DNA of 64,000 bases, taken from contig JAAYGT010000063.1 of the NCBI GenBank assembly GCA_012727555.1, forward strand, positions 102,548-166,547. Reading direction: 5' to 3'. The DNA is from Alcaligenaceae bacterium. GTDB lineage: Bacteria; Pseudomonadota; Gammaproteobacteria; Burkholderiales; Burkholderiaceae_B. A program made the position numbers and the translations under genes. This document shows positions 46,604 to 54,294 of the stretch, one piece after another (within the stretch, counting starts at the first letter, position 1; each line of letters starts with the position of its first letter). The notes beneath the pieces were generated by a model that did not search any database, had not been told where the DNA came from, and was given only the letters and a program-made list of their open reading frames with translations.

Positions 46604-48253
46604 TTACCCCGCCAGTTCCTGCGCTTTCTTGCGCAACTCGAATTTCTGGATCTTGCCTGTGGATGTTTTAGGCAGCTCACAGAACACCACCGTACGGGGC
46701 ACTTTGAAGTGGGCCATGTGTTTGCGGCAATGTTCGATCATTTCCTGATCGGTAGCCGTGGAACCGGCTTTCAGCTCGATGAAGGCGCAGGGTGTTTCGC
46801 CCCAGCGGGTATCGGACTTGGCGACCACGGCGGCAGCCAGCACATCGGGGTGACGGTACAAAATATCTTCGACTTCGATGGATGAAATGTTTTCGCCGCC
46901 TGAAATGATGATGTCTTTGCTGCGGTCTTTGATTTTCACGTAGCCATCGGGGTACATGACGGCAAGATCGCCACTGTGGAACCAGCCCCCGGCCAGGGCC
47001 TCGGCCGTGGCTTTGGGGTTTTTAAGGTAGCCCTTCATGCCCATGTTGCCCCGGAACATGATTTCACCCATGGTTTCGCCATCGGCAGGTACAGGTTGCA
47101 TGGTGGCAGGATCCATGACAGCAATGCCGCGCTCAAGGTGATAAGCGACACCCTGACGCGAATTCAGACGCGCCCGTTCACCGATATCAAGTTCGTTCCA
47201 GGCTTCGTGTTTGGCACAGACTGTGGCCGGGCCATACACTTCGGTGAGGCCATACACGTGAAGAAGATCGAAACCCATGCGTTCCATGCCTTCAATCATT
47301 GAGGCGGGTGGTGCAGCGCCTGCCACCAGCGCCTTCACACCGGCAGGAATGCCGTCTTTCATGGCCGGCGGTGCATTGATCAGCATGCTGTGAACGATTG
47401 GCGCGCCGCAATAATGGGTAACGCCGTGCTCACGCATGGCATTGAAAATACCCTGGGGTTCGACACGGCGCAGGCACACATTGACCCCGGCGCGTGCTGC
47501 CACAGCCCACGGGAAGCACCAGCCATTGCAATGGAACATGGGCAAGGTCCACAGATAGACGGCATGTTTGGGCAGGTCCCATTCCATGATGTTGGAAATG
47601 GCCGACACAGCCGCACCCCGATGACTGTACACAACCCCCTTGGGATTGCCCGTTGTGCCGCTGGTGTAGTTCAGGGCAATGGCATCCCATTCGTCTTCGG
47701 GCAGATCCCAGGCAAATTCGGGATCCCCGGAAGCCAGCAACGCTTCGTATTCGATTTCACCGATGGCGGTATGCGAGCCGGCATGCACCGGGTCGTGGAC
47801 ATCGATGACCAGAACAGGCCGGGTGGATTCACGCAGCGCCAGGGCTTGCTGCATGACGGATGCGAATTCACTGTCGACAATGACCACACTGGCTTCGCCG
47901 TGATCGAGCATGAAGGCAATAGCACTGGCATCGAGACGGGTATTGAGGGCATTCAACACGGCGCCCAGCATGGGAACGCCGAAATGCGCTTCGATCATGG
48001 GGGGGGTGTTCGGCAGCATGGCTGCCACGGTTGTACCCTTGGAAACGCCACGCGCCGCCAGCGCACTGGCAAGGCGACGTGTACGCTGGTACAACTGGGA
48101 CCAGGTCAGCCTGAATGCGGTTTCACCCGAGCCATGCACCACGGCAAGGCGGTCAGGATAGACCAGTGCCGACCGCTCGATGAACGAGAGCGGTGAGATT
48201 GGCGTGAAATTGGCTGGGGTTTTGGGCAGATCCTGATCAAAAATGCTGGTCAT
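46604..48253 (-). CDS. Acyl-CoA synthetase (AMP-forming), medium/long chain type
   Basis: A 549-residue adenylate-forming enzyme. The P loop is ALNYTSGTTGNPKGVVYSHRG, the adenylate segment HVYGLTEVYGPATVCAKHE, the hinge YPDGYVKIKDRSKDIIISGG and the C-terminal Lys is in LPKTSTGKIQKFELR. The sequence resembles the FadD3/AlkK-like acyl-CoA synthetases used for medium-chain or aromatic acids. It is divergent from the MFS gene; its substrate is unknown. Confidence 0.9.
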   Translation of the reverse strand: MTSIFDQDLPKTPANFTPISPLSFIERSALVYPDRLAVVHGSGETAFRLTWSQLYQRTRRLASALAARGVSKGTTVAAMLPNTPPMIEAHFGVPMLGAVLNALNTRLDASAIAFMLDHGEASVVIVDSEFASVMQQALALRESTRPVLVIDVHDPVHAGSHTAIGEIEYEALLASGDPEFAWDLPEDEWDAIALNYTSGTTGNPKGVVYSHRGAAVSAISNIMEWDLPKHAVYLWTLPMFHCNGWCFPWAVAARAGVNVCLRRVEPQGIFNAMREHGVTHYCGAPIVHSMLINAPPAMKDGIPAGVKALVAGAAPPASMIEGMERMGFDLLHVYGLTEVYGPATVCAKHEAWNELDIGERARLNSRQGVAYHLERGIAVMDPATMQPVPADGETMGEIMFRGNMGMKGYLKNPKATAEALAGGWFHSGDLAVMYPDGYVKIKDRSKDIIISGGENISSIEVEDILYRHPDVLAAAVVAKSDTRWGETPCAFIELKAGSTATDQEMIEHCRKHMAHFKVPRTVVFCELPKTSTGKIQKFELRKKAQELAG

Positions 48254-48371
48254 GCGTGTCTCCTCGGAAATTTTTCAATATGATACTGCCTGCATGCCTG
48301 CGGACGCTCACGTGTGTCCTTCAGGATAAACCCGACTTTTGCGGTCGCTTTGATCAAAAGCAAGGAATTCA

Positions 48372-49658
48372 TTGACGCCTCTTGCCCATTCCCGCTTTGC
48401 AACGGTAACCGTACTGGGTATCACCCAGACCCTGGCCTGGGCATCGTCCTACTATATTCCGGCCATGCTAGCGCCGGCTATGGCAAACGACCTTGGGCTT
48501 TCCACCCAGGCCGTATTCGCCGCGTTTTCGATATGCCTGATTCTGTCTGCCCTGCTGGGTCCCTGGGCCGGGAAAATGATCGATATTTTGGGCGGGCGGC
48601 CGGTTCTGGTAGCCACCAACCTGATCTTTGCATTGGGTCTGGCGTGCCTGGGCCTGTCTGAGCACATCGCTGTGTTCTTGCTGGGCTGGCTGCTGGTTGG
48701 AGTAGGCATGGGTGCAGGCCTTTATGAAGCCGCTTTCGCCACACTGGTGCGGTTATACGGAACCCAATCGCGCAACGCCATCACCGGGGTTACCCTGTTC
48801 GGCGGTTTTGCCAGCACGGTCAGCTGGCCCCTGACGGGCTGGCTGGAAGTGAACTACGACTGGCGGATCGCCTGCTTCGCCTGGGCCGCACTGCATATTG
48901 TGGTGGGCTTGCCGCTCAATGCGCTGCTGCCGGGGCTGAAGAAAGTGCATCCAGGTCCTTCAACGCAAAAAAGCGTGGCTGCAAGCGCCAATGGCAGGGG
49001 GCATCAGGCAGGTGCAGCAAATGCTGCACCAACGGCGGCAGTGTCCGTTTCTGCACCCGAGCCCCGTATTACGTCGTCCGAACACTCGCCCCCTGCCCTG
49101 TCTGCCCGCCGTTCGCTGCAGGCTTCATTATTGCTGGCATTAGTATTTGCAAACACCTGGTTCATCAGTACTGCTCTGGCAGCACATTTGCCTGCTTTAT
49201 TGCAAAGCGCCGGTCTGACGCTGGCCGGGGCTGTGGCTCTGGGTGCCCTTATTGGCCCTGCCCAGGTGGCCGGACGATTGATGGAATTCGGTTTTTTGCG
49301 CCACCTGCATCCGCTGCTGGCCGCAAAAATGGCCACGCTGACACACCCGATCGGTGCTTTTTTGCTTCTTGTGCTGGGGGGGCCGGCCGGCATGGTCTTC
49401 GCCATTCTGCATGGTCTGGGTAATGGGATCTTGACGATTGCAAAAGGTACCCTGCCCCTGGTCATTTTCGGGGCGTCAGGCTACGGACATCGGCAGGGTG
49501 TACTGATGATGCCCGCGCGCCTAGCCCAGGCAACGTCACCTTTCGTATTTGGCTGGATGATCAATGCCTGGGGTACAGGCGCATTGGTGTTTTCCAGTGC
49601 GCTGGGGGTTGTTTCTTTTGCAGCGCTGTGGGTGCTGGGCCGGATCACGCGGGCTTAG
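48372..49658 (+). CDS. MFS transporter
   Basis: A 428-residue permease with twelve predicted membrane helices in two halves separated by a hydrophilic, Ala/Pro/Ser-rich loop of about 60 residues (around 200-260). VTVLGITQTLAWASSYYIPA opens helix 1; AGKMIDILGGRPVLVATN is the MFS loop 2-3 motif. The start is TTG 48372 with AAGGAAT upstream; no ATG serves better. The substrate is unknown. It is the last core gene before the accessory region, and a short hairpin (49658-49673) separates it from convergent hipA. Confidence 0.85.
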   Translation: MTPLAHSRFATVTVLGITQTLAWASSYYIPAMLAPAMANDLGLSTQAVFAAFSICLILSALLGPWAGKMIDILGGRPVLVATNLIFALGLACLGLSEHIAVFLLGWLLVGVGMGAGLYEAAFATLVRLYGTQSRNAITGVTLFGGFASTVSWPLTGWLEVNYDWRIACFAWAALHIVVGLPLNALLPGLKKVHPGPSTQKSVAASANGRGHQAGAANAAPTAAVSVSAPEPRITSSEHSPPALSARRSLQASLLLALVFANTWFISTALAAHLPALLQSAGLTLAGAVALGALIGPAQVAGRLMEFGFLRHLHPLLAAKMATLTHPIGAFLLLVLGGPAGMVFAILHGLGNGILTIAKGTLPLVIFGASGYGHRQGVLMMPARLAQATSPFVFGWMINAWGTGALVFSSALGVVSFAALWVLGRITRA

Positions 49659-49697
49659 GGCATTTTTATGCCCCTTGCCCCCCTGCCCTTCGCCTGC

Positions 49698-51038
49698 TTA
49701 CGGTGACATCTTACCGAGTGTTCTGGTCATCTGCTCAAGCCCGCCCAGAATGGCATCGCGGACACGGGGTGAGAAGTCCTGTGGCAATTCGGCCTGCACT
49801 TCGGCAATGGCCGCTGGAGTCCGGGCAAGAAGCTCTTCGATGATCGGCTCGGCAGTTGAGGCATAGCCAACTTTCTGTGCAGTGTTATTGAAGTGCCTGC
49901 GTTGGATGCCTTGCGTGTCGTAGTGCCGGTTCTTGCCAAGCAGCGCCATGGCCAACTTGATCTCATAAGGAGACCACTGGTTGGGACCATCGCCCAACAC
50001 CGGGTAGACCGACATGACGTCATACAGCGGAGCCAACTGGAAACGACCGCGTGGCAGGAGCTGGATGCTGAAGTTCTTGGCATGGCCGTCGGGCGCTCGC
50101 AGCAACCAGAACAGCACCTGCGCCGCCATCAGCGTTTTCATGTCGGCTTCGGCGTTTACCGATTGCCGCAGCTTACCGAACAAGGCCTTGAGCCCTGGAC
50201 CGCCTTCGTTCTCGTATTTGCGCAATGGCGAACAGCCCTCGACCTGGCAAAAGTCTTCCTGTGGCAGACGCATAAGCCACTGCCCATTAGGCGCGACGCG
50301 CCGATCGAAACGCTCCACCACCAGCACACGCTGTTGACCGAAGGTCGCGATGCGGGCGTCAGCCACGGGCAATCCGTAGGCTTTCAGCAGCCGCAGGCAC
50401 AGCCATTCGTTGTCGACGGACGTGCTGAAGTCCGCCCGCCGCCCACCCATCAGGCCAAGTGGCAGCTTGAAGATATGACTCGTCGGCGTGGCGCCACGCG
50501 GCGCAAGCCATTGATCGCCCCACCGCAGGAAAGCCGTCTTTTCCTGCGCACCGGCCAGCGAAATACGGAAGTCCACATCCGGATCCCGGCCAACAGCGAA
50601 GGGCTGTGGCGAAACGGTTTCGATCAGGTGCCGCTCGATATCCCCTTCGGTCAGGGGAACGGCCTCGATTCGATCGAAGTTTGTGGGTACCTCGTCCTCC
50701 TCCAGGATCTGAACGGCGCCCACGCAATCGCGCCCGATGGCTTTCAGCAAGTCAAACGGCTCGGTCGAACCGGTCCGGAAACGCTCGGCCACACGACGGC
50801 GGATCGCGTCGCTGTCCGGCAGCAGGTTATCGAAGTAGTTGGCGACTTTCTCGCCCTTGAGCGGCAGGTTCTGCAAATTGAACGGCAGCGACAAGGATAG
50901 CGGTCGGCCCATGTCGGCAGCAAGCCAATCCGCATCGTACTGCAGTTCCATCTCTCCGCGAGCTGGAATCGTCCATCGGCCGACGTGAACCCCGTTGGTC
51001 CAGATGGACAGGCTGCGGCTGTGTGATCGACGCCCCAT
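49698..51038 (-). CDS. hipA: HipA-family serine/threonine kinase toxin
   Basis: A 446-residue kinase toxin; the E. coli founder phosphorylates glutamyl-tRNA synthetase and thereby raises ppGpp. Here the N-subdomain (SLSLPFNLQNLPLKGEKVAN, NYFDNLLPDSDAIRRRV), the FRISLAGAQEKTAFL loop, catalytic APDGHAKNFSIQL and metal site LAPLYDVMSVYP are intact. ATG 51038 is chosen, one base after the hipB stop. Apparently complete. It is convergent with the MFS gene and marks the left side of the accessory region. Confidence 0.92.
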   Translation of the reverse strand: MGRRSHSRSLSIWTNGVHVGRWTIPARGEMELQYDADWLAADMGRPLSLSLPFNLQNLPLKGEKVANYFDNLLPDSDAIRRRVAERFRTGSTEPFDLLKAIGRDCVGAVQILEEDEVPTNFDRIEAVPLTEGDIERHLIETVSPQPFAVGRDPDVDFRISLAGAQEKTAFLRWGDQWLAPRGATPTSHIFKLPLGLMGGRRADFSTSVDNEWLCLRLLKAYGLPVADARIATFGQQRVLVVERFDRRVAPNGQWLMRLPQEDFCQVEGCSPLRKYENEGGPGLKALFGKLRQSVNAEADMKTLMAAQVLFWLLRAPDGHAKNFSIQLLPRGRFQLAPLYDVMSVYPVLGDGPNQWSPYEIKLAMALLGKNRHYDTQGIQRRHFNNTAQKVGYASTAEPIIEELLARTPAAIAEVQAELPQDFSPRVRDAILGGLEQMTRTLGKMSP

Positions 51039-51039
51039 G

Positions 51040-51300
51040 TTACCAATCCGTAGTTGTCGTTGACATCGCAGCCTTGTCCCGGGCTCCCACGGCCAACTCC
51101 AGGCCCAGCGCTGCGCACCATGCAAGAAGTTGCTCGACGCTCAATTCATGGGCGTTGAGTTCCAGATGAGAGACTCGCGACTGGCTCAAGCCAATACGAG
51201 CCGCCAGCGCCGACTGGGTTAGCCCCTTGGCCTTACGCGCAGCCTGTAGCATCGACCCAAGTTGGCCGGCAGTGACCAGCGGATGTGACGTAGGCAGCAT
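51040..51300 (-). CDS. hipB: HipB-family antitoxin / repressor
   Basis: An 86-residue XRE-type DNA-binding antitoxin. The helix-turn-helix is ARKAKGLTQSALAARIGLSQ followed by SRVSHLELNAHELSVEQLLA. ATG 51300 begins MLPTSHPLVTAGQLGSML; the longer frame would read through the promoter. It precedes hipA by one base (TAACATG), the usual antitoxin-first order. Two half sites upstream of its start form a probable autoregulatory operator. Confidence 0.9.
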   Translation of the reverse strand: MLPTSHPLVTAGQLGSMLQAARKAKGLTQSALAARIGLSQSRVSHLELNAHELSVEQLLAWCAALGLELAVGARDKAAMSTTTTDW

Positions 51301-51315
51301 GGCGAATACCCGGGA

Positions 51316-51357
51316 TTCAGTTAAGCGCAAGATAACTGAATAACTTATATACGTCAA
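51316..51357 (-). promoter_or_regulatory. hipBA promoter with overlapping inverted-repeat operator
   Basis: On the minus strand TTGACG (51357-51352) and TATCTT (51334-51329) are separated by exactly 17 bp, a good sigma-70 promoter. A perfect inverted repeat, TTCAGTTA (51316-51323) and TAACTGAA (51333-51340), brackets the -10 box. A HipB dimer bound there would block RNA polymerase. The start codon follows 16 bp below the operator. Confidence 0.75.
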
Positions 51358-51420
51358 ATATCTGAATTTCAACTACGGAGGAACGCAGATCTGGTGGCTT
51401 TTATCCGGATCTCCGTAAAA

Positions 51421-51440
51421 CCTCGGCCTTCAGACCGGGG
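51421..51440 (+). mobile_element. Hairpin resembling an IS200/IS605-type left end
   Basis: CCTCGG (51421-51426) pairs with CCGGGG (51435-51440), allowing one G-T pair, in a context (CCTCGGCCTTCAGACCGGGG) like subterminal hairpins of tnpB elements. It lies 33 bp before the tnpB remnant start. No matching right end is found. Confidence 0.45.
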
Positions 51441-51472
51441 ATATAAGGCGAAAACAACGCTATACTGACTAT

Positions 51473-51910
51473 ATGTCCAGCATTGAATTCACCACCCGAA
51501 CCTTGCGTCTGCGCTTGAAAGACAAGCACGAGGCTTTTTTGTGCGAGCAGGCGCGTGCGGTGAATTTTGTCTGGAACTATTGCAATGAGCTTTCTTACAC
51601 ACACTGGCAACGTAAACGTGAATTCTTTAGCGCCTACGCGATGCAGCCCTATACCAAGGGGGCGGGGCTGGATCCCCGTCAAAGCCAGCGCGTTAAGTTA
51701 CCGCAACGGCCAGGTCTGGTATGGTGGGCAGCCGTTGTCCTTGTGGGACTCCTACGGCCTGCATCAGTACGACCTGGGCAGTGGCTCGTTTTCCGAAGAC
51801 GCGCGCGGGCGCTGGTACCTGAACGTCACCGTTAAAGTGGCCAAGCGCCCTCGGCCTGCCTCGAGTGCGGTTCAGAAAGCGTGCGCCATTGATCTGGGGC
51901 TCACAAGAAG
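51473..51910 (+). pseudogene. Decayed tnpB (IS200/IS605-family accessory protein) fragment
   Basis: ATG 51473 opens a TnpB-like start (FTTRTLRLRLKDKHEAFLCE, AVNFVWNYCNELSYTHWQRK). Around 51655-51675 the match moves to the next frame, where ALSYRNGQVWYGGQPLSLWD and SGSFSEDARGRWYLNVTVKV follow. The match stops after ACAIDLGL, which would hold the first catalytic Asp of the RuvC domain. The central part expected between the two segments is missing, so there is an internal deletion with a frame change plus loss of the whole nuclease C terminus. The remnant cannot make a working RNA-guided nuclease. Confidence 0.8.
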
Positions 51911-52128
51911 AACAACGACCTAAGTCGGATGACCCTGACTTTTGGGCGGTCTGGTCTGGTGAGGGGCTGGAAGAGGATGAGCACGGCGAGAAGATCGAGC
52001 GCAGCGTGGATTGGCAGGCTATCGCCACTGACTGGCAACAAGCCGACGCCGAAGCACCACAAGAGGTTAAGCAGGAGCCAGCAGATAATACTGGTACCGC
52101 CTTTGAAGATGATGATATTCCATTTTAG
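51901..52128 (+). pseudogene. C-terminal fragment ending in an SSB-type acidic tip (5' end lost)
   Basis: The frame that overlaps the tnpB junction reads DDPDFWAVWSGEGLEEDE, then an acidic, Gln/Ala-rich linker, and stops after NTGTAFEDDDIPF. The last six residues, DDDIPF, equal the conserved tip with which single-stranded DNA-binding proteins recruit repair and replication enzymes. No OB fold is present upstream, where the sequence becomes tnpB. This is best read as the tail of a mobile-element ssb-like gene truncated by the tnpB insertion; an ATG at 51865 is in frame but falls in tnpB sequence. A rho-independent terminator follows. Confidence 0.55.
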
Positions 52129-52157
52129 ATCCGACCTGGATTTATTTGTAAACAAGG

Positions 52158-52190
52158 TCCCGGTAAGCTTTGTGCTTACTGGGATTTTTT
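52158..52190 (+). terminator. Rho-independent terminator after the SSB-tail fragment
   Basis: TCCCGGTAAGC (52158-52168) and GCTTACTGGGA (52174-52184) pair with one G-T wobble around TTTGT and are followed by six T residues. It sits 30 bp past the stop, showing that the fragment once ended a real transcript. Confidence 0.85.
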
Positions 52191-52210
52191 ATTATTTACG
52201 GTTTTTTTGA

Positions 52211-52319
52211 CTATAGGGCACCTCGAAAAACCCCTGATTTCGCCAAAAGATGTTCTGTAAGTCATTGATTTTTAAAGGTCACGATTTCTAAAAATGAGGT
52301 TTTTCGAGGTGCCCTATAG
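52211..52319. mobile_element. 109-bp MITE-like element with perfect 22-bp terminal inverted repeats
   Basis: Positions 52211-52232 are the exact reverse complement of 52298-52319; the arms read CTATAGGGCACCTCGAAAAA from the left edge. The 65 bp between them encode nothing. The GGGCACCTCGAAAAA ends resemble termini of IS5-like elements. Because the outermost bases are themselves symmetric (CTATAG), the target duplication cannot be separated from the repeat. It lies 7 bp before the IS630 element, so two independent insertions hit nearly the same spot. Confidence 0.75.
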
Positions 52320-52356
52320 ATATAATTAAGTTATTGACATAAATTTCTTTCCACCA

Positions 52357-52860
52357 GTGACTGTGGCGTTTTTTTGCGGTACGCTACTTGCCCCAATTGT
52401 CTTTGTGAGTTGTAGAGTGCCCCTGCGCGTGATGCTGGCCCTGAGTGCTGCGGACAAAGAAGCCTTGATGCAGACGGAGAAAAAGAACCCTGACTGGCGC
52501 GTTCGCGAACGTGCCCGCACTGTGCTGCTGCTTGCCCAAGGCAAGACTTGCGCGCAGGTTGCCGCGTTGCAGGAACTGAGCATGCGCACCGTGAGCAGCA
52601 CGCGCAATCGGTGGATTGCGGCGGGGTTGGACGGTCTGGCGGATCTGCCCCGCAGCGGCGCGCCGGCCAAGTTGCCCAGGCAGCAGATTGAGCGTTTGCT
52701 GCAGTGGGTACGAGACGAACCGCTCACGGTAACGGCGCTCAAAGCGCGCCACGAAGAGGCGGGCGGCACCCCGGTGCATTCGAACACCTTGAAGGCGCTT
52801 CTCAAGGCTGAAGGGTTTGTCTGGAAGCGCACTCGACACAGCCTTAAAAAAATGAGATGA
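52357..52860 (+). CDS. IS630-family transposase, N-terminal helix-turn-helix part
   Basis: A 167-codon frame. The likely start is internal, at the ATG giving MLALSAADKEALMQTEKKNP (52432). It has two helix-turn-helix regions: ERARTVLLLAQGKTCAQVAA, LQELSMRTVSSTRNRWIAAG and GLADLPRSGAPAKLP, then HSNTLKALLKAEGFVWKRTR. The frame stops at TGA 52858-52860, just before the DDE domain in the next phase. The N-terminal 25 residues of the long frame overlap the left terminal region and are doubtful. Confidence 0.8.
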   Translation: MTVAFFCGTLLAPIVFVSCRVPLRVMLALSAADKEALMQTEKKNPDWRVRERARTVLLLAQGKTCAQVAALQELSMRTVSSTRNRWIAAGLDGLADLPRSGAPAKLPRQQIERLLQWVRDEPLTVTALKARHEEAGGTPVHSNTLKALLKAEGFVWKRTRHSLKKMR

Positions 52861-52861
52861 C

Positions 52862-53413
52862 GTGGCATTTGAACAGGCAAAACAAGAAATCGCTCAGTTG
52901 AGAGCGCGAGCCCAGGCAGGCGAGATCGAGGTGGCGTACCTGGACGAAGCCGGGTTCGCGCAGATCCATCCAAATCGCAGCGCCTGGACGCCCGTGGGCG
53001 AGCAGCACTGCATCGAGGCAACGCGCGGTAAGCGCATGAACGTCGTTGCGCCACTGCTGTCGAGCGGCAAGGTCTTCAGTGCGAAGTTATGGTGTACCTT
53101 CACGGCGCCGTTATTCGCCGGTTTTGTCGGGCTGCTCAAGGAGCAGGTCACCAAGCCCCTGACGATCATTCTCGATAACGCTTCGGTCCACAAGTCGCGC
53201 GCCATTGCGCCGCTGATGCAGCAACTACGCCGCCAAGGTGTGACGCTGTACTTTCTGCCGCCGTACTGTCCGGAATTGAACCGCATCGAGACGCTCTGGC
53301 ATCTGGTCAAGCACACCTGGATGGCGCCCAAGCACCGCGACGCCCAGACGTTGGAAAACGACGTGGGAGAGATACTGGATAGTGTCGGCACGCGGTACCA
53401 TATGGCTTTTTAG
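52862..53413 (+). CDS. IS630-family transposase, DDE catalytic part (+1 frame)
   Basis: A 183-codon frame starting at GTG 52862. It has the DDE triad context: EVAYLDEAGFAQIHPNRSAW (first Asp), LTIILDNASVHKSRAI (second Asp) and FLPPYCPELNRIETLWHLVK (Glu). It lies in the +1 frame relative to the upstream part. No ribosome binding site precedes the GTG. Either a +1 ribosomal frameshift at AGA TGA C joins the halves, or a single-base indel has split one gene. All catalytic residues remain. Confidence 0.8.
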   Translation: MAFEQAKQEIAQLRARAQAGEIEVAYLDEAGFAQIHPNRSAWTPVGEQHCIEATRGKRMNVVAPLLSSGKVFSAKLWCTFTAPLFAGFVGLLKEQVTKPLTIILDNASVHKSRAIAPLMQQLRRQGVTLYFLPPYCPELNRIETLWHLVKHTWMAPKHRDAQTLENDVGEILDSVGTRYHMAF

Positions 53414-53440
53414 TGTTAAAAACTTATTGTTAATGACTTA

Positions 53441-53497
53441 GAAGATGGGCCAACTGGTTTACCTGCTGATGTTAAAGCTCTGTTGGGAGGGCAGTGA
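53441..53497 (+). pseudogene. 3' stub of a gene cut by the IS630 element
   Basis: Directly after the IS edge an open frame encodes EDGPTGLPADVKALLGGQ and stops at TGA 53495-53497, which overlaps the ATG of the next gene (TGATG). Coupling of this kind shows that the lost gene and the following one were an operon. Nothing in the remaining 18 residues identifies it. Confidence 0.6.
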
Positions 53498-53967
53498 TGA
53501 AAAAAAAAGGTGCTACCCGCAGAGGTAAGAATTTAACTGACGATGCAATAGAACAGATCGTTAGAATTCTGGATGGGTGGGAGGGAAAATTGACATGGGA
53601 GGCGTTGATTCAAGCTACCGTGATTAGACTCCATTGTCGGTACACACGGCAAGCCTTACATAAGCATGAGCGTATTCGTGCGGCCTTTACTCAACGGAAA
53701 GAAGCTCTTGGTGGAAAAAGCCAGGAAGCCGGTCAACGTCGCTCTGGAATGCCTCCTGATGTAATGGCAAGAATCTCTCGATTAGAGGCTGAAAACCAGC
53801 GACTGGAGGCGGAGAATCAACGGCTACTTGAGCAGTTCGTCGTGTGGGCATATAACGCGCATACACGCGGGTTGGATAAAAAATTCTTGAGCCAACCATT
53901 GCCTCATGTGAACAGAGATCAGACTATAGAGTTGAAGTCGGCGAAGAGAGTGGGCCGAAAAAATTAA
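53497..53967 (+). CDS. Small helix-turn-helix / coiled-coil protein from a mobile element
   Basis: A 156-residue basic protein. KGATRRGKNLTDDAIEQIVR and GKLTWEALIQATVIRLHCRY, then TRQALHKHERIRAAFTQRKE, look like a winged or helix-turn-helix DNA-binding part. A heptad-rich stretch, ISRLEAENQRLEAENQRLLE (about residues 102-121), is a coiled coil containing a near-perfect 7-residue repeat. I associate such proteins with integrase-bearing islands, where they follow recombinase genes, possibly GmtX-like; this is a memory-based guess. The upstream partner was destroyed by the IS630 element, so a recombination function is probably lost. Confidence 0.5.
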   Translation: MKKKGATRRGKNLTDDAIEQIVRILDGWEGKLTWEALIQATVIRLHCRYTRQALHKHERIRAAFTQRKEALGGKSQEAGQRRSGMPPDVMARISRLEAENQRLEAENQRLLEQFVVWAYNAHTRGLDKKFLSQPLPHVNRDQTIELKSAKRVGRKN

Positions 53968-53983
53968 AAAGTGCAGCTTTTTT
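53966..53983 (+). terminator. Weak hairpin with T run at the end of the coiled-coil gene
   Basis: AAAAAG and CTTTTT pair around TGCAG and run into six T residues, beginning at the stop codon. The stem is all A-T except one pair, so termination may be weak. Confidence 0.35.
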
Positions 53984-54294
53984 GTGTCTGTAGGAAGAGG
54001 TTAGCAGCAGGATGGCTAGAGATTTTTTATTAATAGAAAATCGGTTAAATCGGCAGTTTTCTACCGGATAGCCGAGGCCAAATGACACGATAAACAGGAA
54101 GTTTTTCAATGGTCTTGCGTTGATTTTAGTATCATCTATGACCATTGATGTAGCGGCACTCCGGCTCCCTTGTCGAAGTATGCTGCCGATGCGCTCGAAG
54201 GCTGGTATCCAACGCAGTGCCGGGTTCCTCATCTTGGGTTTCTCAGCTTGTAGAATGCCCGAATCTGCTACCACACGTAAGAAGGATTTTTTCT
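53984..54294. other. Intergenic stretch before mod, no gene recognised
   Basis: About 310 bp of mixed composition. No plus-strand gene is convincing. A minus-strand open frame (54388-53924) runs through it and into mod, with no ribosome binding site and no recognisable protein; the part around KMRNPALRWIPAFERIG could be a transposon scar. The mod ribosome binding site AAGAAGGA lies at the right edge. Confidence 0.4.

Larger units (their letters stand above)
52327..53440 (+). mobile_element. IS630-family insertion sequence, 1114 bp
   Basis: The ends are imperfect inverted repeats: left TAAGTTATTGACATAAATTT (from 52327) and, read inward from 53440, TAAGTCATTAACAATAAGTT. Both begin with TA, the target dinucleotide of IS630/Tc1 elements. 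Two consecutive reading frames inside encode the helix-turn-helix and DDE halves of the transposase. The right edge joins directly to the last codons of an interrupted gene (GAA GAT GGG CCA). A second, diverged copy of the right end lies inverted at 63745-63791. Confidence 0.85.

Noticed and set aside
51473..51910. Active TnpB with guide RNA
   Set aside because: The RuvC domain and the right end are missing and the frame is broken, so no RNA-guided nuclease can be made.
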